Shown here: positions 1 to 6,300 of the stretch, piece after piece | Numbering within the stretch: the stretch's first letter is position 1 | Layout: each line of letters begins with the position of its first letter | Source: Pseudomonadota bacterium | Lineage (GTDB): Bacteria; Pseudomonadota; Gammaproteobacteria; Burkholderiales; Eutrophovitaceae | Reading direction: 5' to 3' | Assembly (NCBI GenBank): GCA_002704665.1 | Contig: PAHB01000048.1 | Span: 1 to 7,825, forward strand | DNA length: 7,825 bases | Position numbers and translations under genes: made by a program | Notes under the pieces: model-generated | The model's input: the letters and a program-made list of their open reading frames with translations, nothing else | Told to the model about the DNA's origin: nothing | Database searches by the model: none

Positions 1-1652
1 ATAGCCCATCGTTGCGCAAATGGCTCGTAGAGTATTTCACCGCCAATGCCCGCGTACATGCTTTCTAAGATGCCGGCGTAGGTTCTGTAGTGAAACGATT
101 TACCTAGGCTGTTCCGATACTCGAAGAACAGTTGATCTAATCCGGATTCGCCTTCGGTCAAGTATCGGTTTACGTCAGATCGAACTTTTTGTATGCGCGA
201 ATTCGAGGCTCGATCGGTTGTGAAATCGTTATAAATATCCTGGCCGTATACCCCCCACAGATTTAAATTGGGTGCTATAGAAACACGCGCAGAAAGCTTT
301 GCGTAAAGCTGTTTCGCAAACGGTGCGTCTGGGTCCATAAGCTGCATCCGAGTCGACAAATCTGCGCCGAAGTTGACGAACGGATATTTATACGCGGTTA
401 GATTAGACGGCAGTTCGATTCGCTTATTGGGAAGTATTTGCAGAGCTTCGCTGCGGTCAGTGTATTGCCCTCGGCGCGGCGTTCGTATTTTGCTTTTTTC
501 GCCAGAAATTTGTTGGCGTTTATATATCACTGTTGGAGCAAGATGATCTTCCTCGCGCAGGGCCACCTCTACCGCTTTAATTTTTCTTGGCAAATGCACT
601 TCTGCAATGCTGAGTGCTTTATGCACCGCATCAGCAGTTAGCGCGTATCCTGTATTCCCCACCTCTAACGCAACGACCGCTTTTTCTTCGTCAATTGCGG
701 CTTTGTTCAGACGAAGGCCTGATCGTTCGGCATCGTAGAGAATTCTGTCATACCAGGCATCTAAATCTAAATTTTCAGGCGCACCGGAAAGCGATCGCGG
801 TTCTGATGCGCTGTAAAACGCCCTCCCTTTTTTCCGCTTCGGCGCGGATTTGGTATCTAGTGTGCCGCTCAATCGCAGACCAAACGAGGAGCCATGCAGC
901 CAAGTGGCTGCTAAAATCAAGTTGCTCTGGGGCCGCCACTCCACTCCAAAATTCCACGGCGACGGGTCCTGTATAGTGTTGAGCCCCACTTCACGAGCGT
1001 AATTGTCGCTATTGTATTCGGCAATAATTTGTAGTGGCCATCGCGGCACACGGTATCGAGCGCCACCAAACCAAGCCGTTGGACCTCGAAAATAACTTTT
1101 ACTTCTTGATTCGCCGCCAAATGCGCCTCCAGCCCTTTGCGGCCGTTCCTCAAAGTCATCGTCGAGTAGCGTTAGCGGATTATCAAATTGACCTCTGGCA
1201 GCTAGGCGGCCCCAACCCATGCCAATACTGATATCAAAGACACCTAACTCCTTTGATGCTACCGCGTACTCTCCTTCCCAAATACCACTACCTAGCATGT
1301 CTCGAACACCGACAGCTACCTGTGGCAGCCAGTTTTGCTCTAGTAAGATGCGAGCTTTAGCCTCATAACTTCGATCTCTATTCTCGTCCTTTGCGTAGTA
1401 AAAATTTCGCGGATTAAAAATCGAATATCGAAAGGTTGCCTCCAGCCAAGGGGTCGCCTGATAAGAAATATTGTAAATATCCGCAACGTCTTCCCGGCTT
1501 ATAGTTGCCCGAAGCAAGCCATCATCAGCCATTCTGGCTGTGGGTGTCTTGATCAGACCCACGCTGCCAAAGTCGGAGGCGAAGCTCATTAGGGGATGAA
1601 AAATCAACCAAATGCCGCTAAACAAAATGATCAGTTGTAACGCCGGGCGCAT
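1..1652 (-). CDS. yjbH: YjbH/GfcD/WbfB-family outer-membrane polysaccharide protein (partial, C-terminus off the left edge)
   Basis: The frame is open from an ATG at 1652 through the left edge, giving 550 codons without a stop. Residues 1 to about 26 form a signal peptide (hydrophobic core LQLIILFSGIWLIF, likely cut after SFAS, with no lipobox cysteine). The mature start carries the family signature of a 'GLIKTPTARMADDG' stretch, then 'ATPWLEATFRYS' near residue 75. Later come many alternating aromatic/polar strands of a beta-rich outer-membrane protein. Known members are about 700 residues, so about 150 are missing. The family is encoded in exopolysaccharide and capsule loci (yjbEFGH, gfcABCDE, wbf) and is thought to form an outer-membrane beta-barrel that works with a polysaccharide export protein; the role here is inferred from family. 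It lies 139 bp downstream of the EPS regulator gene on the same strand. No terminator is visible between them, so co-transcription is possible, although a promoter candidate also lies in the gap. Confidence 0.87.
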   Translation of the reverse strand, partial: MRPALQLIILFSGIWLIFHPLMSFASDFGSVGLIKTPTARMADDGLLRATISREDVADIYNISYQATPWLEATFRYSIFNPRNFYYAKDENRDRSYEAKARILLEQNWLPQVAVGVRDMLGSGIWEGEYAVASKELGVFDISIGMGWGRLAARGQFDNPLTLLDDDFEERPQRAGGAFGGESRSKSYFRGPTAWFGGARYRVPRWPLQIIAEYNSDNYAREVGLNTIQDPSPWNFGVEWRPQSNLILAATWLHGSSFGLRLSGTLDTKSAPKRKKGRAFYSASEPRSLSGAPENLDLDAWYDRILYDAERSGLRLNKAAIDEEKAVVALEVGNTGYALTADAVHKALSIAEVHLPRKIKAVEVALREEDHLAPTVIYKRQQISGEKSKIRTPRRGQYTDRSEALQILPNKRIELPSNLTAYKYPFVNFGADLSTRMQLMDPDAPFAKQLYAKLSARVSIAPNLNLWGVYGQDIYNDFTTDRASNSRIQKVRSDVNRYLTEGESGLDQLFFEYRNSLGKSFHYRTYAGILESMYAGIGGEILYEPFAQRWA

Positions 1653-1660
1653 GGATTGTT

Positions 1661-1669
1661 CCCCCCCCC
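1661..1669 (-). repeat. G9 homopolymer tract in the yjbH leader
   Basis: Nine consecutive C on the plus strand are nine G on the coding strand. The tract ends 8 nt before the yjbH ATG, where the Shine-Dalgarno sequence should be, and no other purine-rich ribosome site is visible. A tract this long is prone to slippage. A length change would alter ribosome binding or spacing rather than reading frame. That it acts as a switch is inference. Confidence 0.6.
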
Positions 1670-1721
1670 AAATCCTAGCGTGATGTCGGGTTATCACCCA
1701 AAAGCGCCTAAAGGACGTTTG

Positions 1722-1750
1722 AGTATAATGACTCTCGCCCCGCTGTTGAA
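1722..1750 (-). promoter_or_regulatory. Candidate sigma70 promoter for yjbH
   Basis: On the minus strand a good -10 hexamer TATACT (1727-1722) follows a weak -35 TTCAAC (1750-1745) with a 17-bp spacer, about 70 bp before the ATG. Only the -10 is close to consensus. A small inverted repeat (GGGT-4-ACCC, 1688-1699) lies between it and the gene. The call is tentative. Confidence 0.3.
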
Positions 1751-1791
1751 GTAGTCAAGCTTAATCAGCATGCAATATCGGAAAGAAAACT

Positions 1792-2142
1792 TCACCCTAA
1801 GCAGAGTTGGGATCTTTTGCGGGCCGCCGCCATTTCAAACTCAAGTCGACCTATTTCCTGAAGCAAAGCGTCCAACTCATCGCGTTTTTTGGCCAAAAAA
1901 CGCGCCTTTCTTCCCGTTTGGAAGTTGAGACCCCGTGGCGTGAACACATAAAGATAGCGGATCTTTTGGCCCAATTTAGCAGGATTCTCCATCTGGACCC
2001 CACCAATTTCTATAAGCGCTTTAAGGCAATAGTTACTTTCACCGAGACTTATACCCAGCTCATCTGAGATTTGTCGTTGGCTCATCGATGGATTAGCTTC
2101 GATAAAACGGATTGTTTCTAAGCGTAACTCGTCACTGTCCAA
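1792..2142 (-). CDS. MarR-type EPS-associated winged-helix transcriptional regulator
   Basis: The product is 116 residues. Residues 5-47 form a winged-helix DNA-binding domain; the recognition part 'SQRQISDELGISLGESNYCL' (21-40) and 'KALIE' after it are typical of the small MarR-family regulators found in exopolysaccharide loci (the MarR_EPS type, usually about 105-120 residues). The wing follows at about 50-66 ('KIRYLYVFTPRGL'). A charged helix (about 77-110), probably a dimerising coiled coil, ends the protein. The frame stays open upstream to 2463, but that extension has no family similarity and an unlikely composition. I chose the TTG at 2142 because it places 'DSDELRL' at the start as in relatives, and an AGGG lies 9 nt before it (2152-2155). 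Its position ahead of yjbH suggests that it regulates the polysaccharide genes. DNA targets are unknown. Confidence 0.85.
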   Translation of the reverse strand: MDSDELRLETIRFIEANPSMSQRQISDELGISLGESNYCLKALIEIGGVQMENPAKLGQKIRYLYVFTPRGLNFQTGRKARFLAKKRDELDALLQEIGRLEFEMAAARKRSQLCLG

Positions 2143-2165
2143 ATTTCTATACCCTACTCTATTAC

Positions 2166-2177
2166 GCTGGCTACCGC
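2166..2177 (-). promoter_or_regulatory. ops-like element (RfaH recruitment site) in the leader of the EPS regulator gene
   Basis: The minus strand reads TGCGGTAGCCAG, matching 9 of 12 positions of the E. coli ops sequence GGCGGTAGCGTG, including the contiguous core GCGGTAGC (2177-2170). It lies 27 nt before the proposed TTG start of the first gene of an exopolysaccharide unit, which is where ops elements normally sit. An AGCTGAATAAGG stretch just upstream (about 2198-2187) faintly recalls the JUMPstart region. The last three positions match poorly, and no rfaH gene or strong promoter is visible here. Confidence 0.35.
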
Positions 2178-3361
2178 ACAGATTGCCCTTATTCAGCTTG
2201 TGAAAGTTAGCAGATCTAATGATTCTCCGAAGCAGAAAGTAACCTCGCTGAGAGGAGGCCGCCGCAACCAGCGCTAAACAGTATCTCCTTACGAGTGTTG
2301 CCGTCCTAGACTGCTTGTTGGAATCCTTAGTTCGTGTTTCGAGTTTAACAACGTCACCAACGCCCTCACCCGCTCTTTGCCATTCTTTAATGCGAGATGA
2401 GGTGGCCGTATGGCAACAAAACCCCGTAGGCGCAACAGCCGATTGCGCGCCAGTCAGTAACATCGTAATGCATCCATTGGTGGCCCTTACTACTGAAAGA
2501 TCTTGGCGCCGTGAATCGGGTCGGATAATAACGTGCCCAAGGGAAATTGGCCTAAGGTTTCTTTACACCTGTCCAGTTTTTTTTTGCTCATCTGGCACCC
2601 TCGACGTGCAGGCATCGGAGCCCTGTCTTGCAAGATTTTCTTCCGCTCTTTTTTCCAGCTGCACCTTACATATAACCTAAAAAAATTGCAGTTCAGCCCT
2701 AACATTCAAACTATTTTCGAATGAATTTTCCAAGATTTTGATGACGCTACTAAGAAATTAATCCCGCGAACTTCTGAAGTTAGATCCGGCTAGTTGTGGC
2801 GCGGAGGAAGATCCAGAAGGCCCAATATAACGGTTCTCGGTAGCTCGCTCTCTTTGAATGTCTATAATTCGAAGCATGGAAGCTATTCCTTTTTCTGAAG
2901 GAGGTTCCAATCAAGAGAATTGTGATATTAATGCCTTCGTCTATATCACCGCATCCCAAAAAATAAGAGTAGGCATCCGCCCGAACATCGATGACCAAAC
3001 TTTCTAAAGGAGAGGTTACCACTTTGTCTCTTACTGGCTCTCTAATCGCATCATCACCATTATTATCGCGCTCCTCTTTCGGCTATTTTGGTCATTCGGT
3101 TTAGTCAGCCTGCGCGGTTGAAATGCCTTAAATAATTGACATTTTCCAGAACCCGCATACAGACCACCACTCTTGAAACGTCTCTTTAGTCAACAATTAG
3201 ATTCTATCTACTATGGTAAAACTCTACTTGATCCTGCAGTGTGATAACATCGCTTCGCAAACAGGAATTTTGAAAAACCACAAGCAAAAGAAAGGCTAGT
3301 TCGCTTTTAAGACTAGGGAAACTAGAATGCACACGACATCTAATCTCTCCCCTCTGTCTAA
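2178..3361. other. Gene-poor region, no convincing gene
   Basis: About 1.2 kb between the EPS regulator and hemF. No frame has recognisable protein similarity and no tRNA or rRNA pattern is visible. Contents noted: a perfect palindrome TCTTGCAAGA (2626-2635); a small hairpin CAGGC-6-GCCCTG just before it (with one bulged base); a T9-type tract (2577-2585) with no stem in front; two mutually overlapping antiparallel short frames (2780-3079 minus, 2858-3007 plus); a consensus -35 TTGACA (3136-3141) with only a poor -10 (TACAGA) 16 bp on, which could belong to hemF. It must contain the promoters of both the EPS regulator (leftward) and hemF (rightward). A decayed gene or an unrecognised small RNA are other possibilities. 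Confidence 0.6.
2780..3022 (-). CDS. Doubtful hypothetical ORF, possibly a gene remnant
   Basis: An 80-codon frame begins at GTG and is open upstream to a TAG near 3079, adding about 20 acidic residues. The first 45 residues (for example 'SLVIDVRADAYSYFLG' and 'DIDEGINITILLIG') have a protein-like mix, while the last 35 look random. I recognise no family, and no good ribosome site precedes the GTG. The opposite strand also carries a 49-codon ATG frame (2858-3007) over the same bases, so at most one is real. Treat it as a weak candidate for a fragment. Confidence 0.15.
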   Translation of the reverse strand: MVTSPLESLVIDVRADAYSYFLGCGDIDEGINITILLIGTSFRKRNSFHASNYRHSKRASYREPLYWAFWIFLRATTSRI

Positions 3362-3367
3362 ATGAGT

Positions 3368-3372
3368 GGGAG
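3368..3372 (+). promoter_or_regulatory. Ribosome binding site that decides the hemF start
   Basis: GGGAG lies 10 nt before the ATG at 3383. The earlier in-frame ATG at 3362 is preceded only by a pyrimidine-rich stretch and has no ribosome site, so the second ATG is preferred. Confidence 0.5.
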
Positions 3373-3382
3373 CGACATATTA

Positions 3383-4282
3383 ATGATCAAGACCGCAAAA
3401 GAATTCTTGCAAGATTTGCAGAACCGAATTTGCGGCAGGTTGGCGCAAATCAATGGAGATCAGAGTTTTTCCCATGCGCCAAAGACTCCTTCTCAAGGAG
3501 GCCTCAGCGACCCTAGAGTTTTGGCGGGAACCGGCCCCATAGAAAAAGCAGCCGTGAATTTCACTCATTCCATTGGAGCCTCGTTGCCAAAGGCAGTGTC
3601 AGAATCAAGAAGTGATCTAGCAGGCTCTCCTTTCGAGGCTGTTAGCCTTTCTGTAATCGTACATCCTTCAAATCCATTTGTCCCTACTACTCATATGAAC
3701 CTAAGACTTTTCATTGTAAAAAAAGAGCCCGTCCAGTGGCATTTCGGGGGTGGGTACGATTTGACGCCAACCTACGGTTTTATAAAGGATGCACAGCATT
3801 GGCACCTTGGAGCAAGGAGCTCTGTGGAGGAGGAGTATGAGAGTATGAAAAAAAAATGTGATGAATACTTCTATCTTCCGCACAGAGATGAACAACGTGG
3901 GATAGGGGGGCTATTTTTTGACGACCTTGCGAGCGATAATTTCAACTTCACTTTCACTAAGATAGAGAAGATCGGGGAATCCTTCTTACCACTTTATACA
4001 GAAATTTTCGAGAGAAGACGATCTGAACCATTCACTGATAAAAATCGTTCTTTTCAATTATTTCGGAGGGGAAGATATGCTGAATTTAATCTTCTTCTAG
4101 ATAGAGGTACAAAGTATGGACTGCAGAGTGGTCGCAGGGTGGAGAACGTTCTTGCCTCAATGCCTCCTTTGGCGGCATGGTGTTACGAGTACCCCATCGA
4201 AAAGGGTTCTCCTGAACACCTACTTACAGAGTTTTTTTTAAAGCCAAGAGATTGGATAACTCCTGCGAACCATCCAACTTAA
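3383..4282 (+). CDS. hemF: Oxygen-dependent coproporphyrinogen III oxidase
   Basis: The enzyme oxidatively decarboxylates coproporphyrinogen III to protoporphyrinogen IX with O2, in the cytoplasm, in heme synthesis. From the ATG at 3383 the product is 299 residues, the same as E. coli HemF. The four conserved histidines are present: H94 (VHPSNP), H104 (TTHMN), H139 (QHWH) and H167 (PHRDEQRG). Other signatures are 'WHFGGGYDLTPTYGF', 'EQRGIGGLFFDDL', 'RRGRYAEFNLLLDRGTKYGL' and the C-terminal 'MPPLAAW' and 'RDWI'. Two usually conserved places differ: the glycine-rich GGGG-x-SRVL segment reads 'GGLSDPRVLAG', and 'FEKAGVN' reads 'IEKAAVN'. Starting at 3362 would add seven residues. It stands alone, with its 3' end 7 bp from the converging phosphomannomutase gene and no terminator hairpin seen. 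Confidence 0.96.
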   Translation: MIKTAKEFLQDLQNRICGRLAQINGDQSFSHAPKTPSQGGLSDPRVLAGTGPIEKAAVNFTHSIGASLPKAVSESRSDLAGSPFEAVSLSVIVHPSNPFVPTTHMNLRLFIVKKEPVQWHFGGGYDLTPTYGFIKDAQHWHLGARSSVEEEYESMKKKCDEYFYLPHRDEQRGIGGLFFDDLASDNFNFTFTKIEKIGESFLPLYTEIFERRRSEPFTDKNRSFQLFRRGRYAEFNLLLDRGTKYGLQSGRRVENVLASMPPLAAWCYEYPIEKGSPEHLLTEFFLKPRDWITPANHPT

Positions 4283-4289
4283 TATCTTT

Positions 4290-5663
4290 TTAGAAGTTCT
4301 CTAAGTGATGAGTTAACTCCGTTAATTTCTGCTCAAGAAGCACCAGATCTCCTTGTGTTTCTATGTTAAGGCGGACTAGAGGCTCTGTGTTAGACCCCCT
4401 TAAATTGAACCGCCAATTCTCAAAAAACACACTCAATCCATCCTCTTTATCAATTTCGAGAGCTTCCCCCTTGTATTTTCCCTCGATAGCACGCAGTAGA
4501 CCGGCGGTATCATCTATCGAAAAATTCTTCTCACCTGATGAGGGGAATTGTGATTTTTGTTCCGTGACAAACTGCGTCAAATCTAGATTTGATTTGCTCA
4601 GAAGATCAGCGACCACGAGCCATGGGATCATACCACTGTCACAATAAAAGAAATCTCTGAAATAATGATGCGCCGAAATTTCACCGCCGTACACCGCTTT
4701 ATGATCTCTCATTACCTGTTTCATAAAAAGATGTCCTGTACGCGATTGTATGGGTGATGCTTCATATCTCTCGCACACTTTTTGTGTATTAAAAACAAGT
4801 CTTGGATCATGCACTATGACCTCATTTATACCCTGAGCCGCGAAGAACGCCGCGAGCAAGCCAACCATTATCTCGCCGGGAACAAATTCACCGTTTCTGT
4901 CGAAGAAAAAGCACCTGTCAAAATCCCCATCAAACGCCACTCCAAAATCTGCGTTTTCTGTCAGAACGACATTTGAGGTGAAATGATGATTTTCAGGAAG
5001 GATCGGGTTTGGTATGCCATTCGGGAAACTCGGGTCCGGCTCTTCAAAAACTTCTAAGATGGCTAGCTCACTTTTTTTTTCTTTTAGTTGCCTTTTTATT
5101 TCTCTTAGCGCGGGACCGGCCGCACCGTTCCCACAGTTAATCACCAAGCGCAGAGGCTTTAGATTCTCAGCATCAACAAAACTCAATACCTTTGAGGCAT
5201 AAGCAGATCTGCTCTCTAGCGAAACATCAAATATTTTTCCTCGCGCCGAATTTGGACTGAATTGTTCTAAGTTTTCTGCGAGGGCCTTGATTTCTAGGAA
5301 CTCACTCTCGACGCGCAATGGAGCGGAGCCTTCCCCGACGAACTTCATCCCATTGTACTCGATAGGATTGTGCGAGGCCGTTATAACCGCACCTGCGCCG
5401 GCATGAAAATGAGAGGTCGCAAAATAAATTTCTTCTGTGCCAGAAAGCCCGATGTCCAAGATATCTGCTCCTTCATCCCGTACACCATTTGCAAAAGCAG
5501 TAGCTAAAACGGGTGAGGATGCTCTTGCATCATGACCCACAACAACGTTGCGAGCGGCCATGACTCGTACCAGCGCTCTTCCAATTCTATAGAAAACGTC
5601 CTCCGAGACACTCTCTCCTACAACCCCTCTTATATCGTAGGATTTAAAACAATTTATCTCCAT
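4290..5663 (-). CDS. cpsG: Phosphomannomutase (CpsG/ManB type, possibly with phosphoglucomutase activity)
   Basis: The enzyme interconverts mannose-6-phosphate and mannose-1-phosphate, feeding GDP-mannose for surface polysaccharide; it belongs to the alpha-D-phosphohexomutase superfamily. Started at the ATG at 5663 (MEINCFKSYDIRG) it has 457 residues, against 456 in E. coli CpsG. Key sites are present: the phospho-serine S97 in TASHNP, the metal loop DGDFDR (D245, D247, D249), the sugar-binding loop GEISAHH (E328, S330) and the C-terminal phosphate-binding loop RGSNTEPLVR (from R422). The run 'YFRDFFYCDSGMIPWL' is typical of CpsG. The frame remains open upstream to a TTG at 5774, and residues just before the ATG ('DIRDYYRLVERLDD') look coding, so an N-terminal extension reached from another frame is possible (see the small frame at 5704-5778). 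A GGAG lies 12 nt before the chosen ATG, a rather long spacing. Confidence 0.94.
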   Translation of the reverse strand: MEINCFKSYDIRGVVGESVSEDVFYRIGRALVRVMAARNVVVGHDARASSPVLATAFANGVRDEGADILDIGLSGTEEIYFATSHFHAGAGAVITASHNPIEYNGMKFVGEGSAPLRVESEFLEIKALAENLEQFSPNSARGKIFDVSLESRSAYASKVLSFVDAENLKPLRLVINCGNGAAGPALREIKRQLKEKKSELAILEVFEEPDPSFPNGIPNPILPENHHFTSNVVLTENADFGVAFDGDFDRCFFFDRNGEFVPGEIMVGLLAAFFAAQGINEVIVHDPRLVFNTQKVCERYEASPIQSRTGHLFMKQVMRDHKAVYGGEISAHHYFRDFFYCDSGMIPWLVVADLLSKSNLDLTQFVTEQKSQFPSSGEKNFSIDDTAGLLRAIEGKYKGEALEIDKEDGLSVFFENWRFNLRGSNTEPLVRLNIETQGDLVLLEQKLTELTHHLENF

Positions 5664-5703
5664 ATCATCCAAACGCTCCACTAAACGGTAGTAATCTCTT
5701 ATA

Positions 5704-5778
5704 TCAAGTTTTAATTCGATGGCGAGCCGAAAGACGCTGAATATCCTCGTCTTCCCTATCAACATCACGAACAAACAT
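5704..5778 (-). CDS. Small 24-codon ORF, either a leader peptide or the frameshifted N-terminus of cpsG
   Basis: It runs from ATG 5778 to TGA 5706-5704. The peptide starts MFVRDVDREDEDIQRL and is highly charged and hydrophilic. GAGGGA (5784-5789) sits 5 nt before the ATG, a better ribosome site than that of the cpsG ATG. Just before the stop is an AAAA run (5709-5712). A +1 slip there would continue into the cpsG frame as 'K-LDIRDYYRLVERLDD-MEINCF', adding 38 residues to the enzyme. It could be a separate leader peptide, a programmed shift, a mutation, or a sequencing indel. No homolog is recognised. Confidence 0.4.
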   Translation of the reverse strand: MFVRDVDREDEDIQRLSARHRIKT

Positions 5779-5790
5779 TGTATTCCCTCT

Positions 5791-5818
5791 TTGCTCTTTG
5801 GAGTACTTAATTTAACAT
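5791..5818 (+). promoter_or_regulatory. Candidate promoter for exbD
   Basis: TTGCTC (5791-5796) and TAACAT (5813-5818) are separated by 16 bp, with four of six matches to consensus in each. The -10 overlaps an inverted repeat. Plausible but unproven. Confidence 0.25.
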
Positions 5819-5829
5819 TGGATTAAATT
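5809..5829. repeat. Inverted repeat AATTTAA-7-TTAAATT in the cpsG/exbD divergent region
   Basis: Two 7-bp arms with a 7-bp spacer overlap the candidate exbD -10 and lie just before its ribosome site. The geometry suits a dimeric repressor, but the arms are AT-only, so chance is a real alternative. Confidence 0.3.
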
Positions 5830-5846
5830 TAGAGGGGCGAGAAACC

Positions 5847-6257
5847 ATGCGAAGAGCGTTTGGAGCAAGAAAATCTGCTGGTAAGGACGAAGGACCAAAC
5901 CTGACACCAATGCTAGATGTCGTATTCATAATGCTCATCTTTTTTATCGTTACAGCTACTTTTGTAAAAGAGGTTGGCCTAGACGTTAACCAACCTGATG
6001 AGGACAAACCCAAGACCATTGACCCAAATAAGAAAAGCATCGTGGTACGAATCACCAACAGGGATAGAATAATCATCGGGAAGAGGGACGTGGACAGGCG
6101 TTCAGTGAGAGCCAATATTGAGAGACTTCACGCCGAAAACCCTGAAGCACCAGTTATTATTCAGGCTCACCCAGAATCAACAACGGACATAATGATACAC
6201 ATAATGGATTCCGCCAGACAGGCGGGAGTTTATAACGTTTCGCTTGCGGCCCAGTGA
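5847..6257 (+). CDS. exbD: ExbD/TolR-family biopolymer transport protein
   Basis: This is an inner-membrane subunit of a proton-driven energiser. With ExbB it uses the proton gradient to power TonB-dependent uptake across the outer membrane. The product is 136 residues: a short basic cytoplasmic N-terminus (1-16), one membrane segment (about 21-42) with the motif 'NLTPMLDVVFIMLIFFIV' carrying the essential aspartate D24, then a periplasmic domain (about 60-136) ending 'VYNVSLAAQ' as in relatives. The start is well supported by AGGGG (5833-5837) 9 nt before the ATG. ExbD is normally encoded right after exbB and before tonB. Here neither is adjacent: cpsG lies divergently upstream and ltaE follows after 43 bp. 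It may work with an ExbB encoded elsewhere. A TolR role is less likely, since no tol genes are nearby. Confidence 0.94.
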   Translation: MRRAFGARKSAGKDEGPNLTPMLDVVFIMLIFFIVTATFVKEVGLDVNQPDEDKPKTIDPNKKSIVVRITNRDRIIIGKRDVDRRSVRANIERLHAENPEAPVIIQAHPESTTDIMIHIMDSARQAGVYNVSLAAQ

Positions 6258-6300
6258 AATATCGGATGGTCGAACATAGCTAACTCGCATTACCAACATT

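Noticed and set aside
1724..1729. Consensus TATAAT on the plus strand
   Set aside because: No -35 at the right distance and no plus-strand gene downstream; it is the complement of the minus-strand -10 region.
2143..2463. N-terminal extension of the EPS regulator to an ATG at 2463 (223 residues)
   Set aside because: The added 107 residues have no family similarity, an odd cysteine- and arginine-rich mix, and would contain the ops-like leader; relatives are about 105-120 residues long.
2577..2585. T-run resembling a terminator tail
   Set aside because: No stem-loop precedes it on the plus strand and no plus-strand gene ends nearby.
2490..2705. 71-codon minus-strand frame including MSKKKLDRCKETLGQF
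   Set aside because: Composition looks random and no family is recognised. A GAGGG before its internal ATG (near 2591) is suggestive, but a 33-residue product with no other support is not enough.
2897..2906. Near-perfect Shine-Dalgarno sequence GAAGGAGGTT
   Set aside because: No ATG, GTG or TTG occurs within 5-12 nt downstream; it also falls inside the weak 49-codon frame.
2858..3007. 49-codon plus-strand frame starting MSIIRSMEAIPF
   Set aside because: No ribosome site, no recognised family, and it lies opposite another equally weak frame.
3007..3104. AAAGGAGAGG followed by a TTG opening a 26-codon frame
   Set aside because: Spacing is loose, the start is rare, the peptide is short and serine-rich, and nothing supports it.
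3312..3327. Repeated ACTAG motifs upstream of hemF
   Set aside because: Two five-base copies only; too short to separate from chance.
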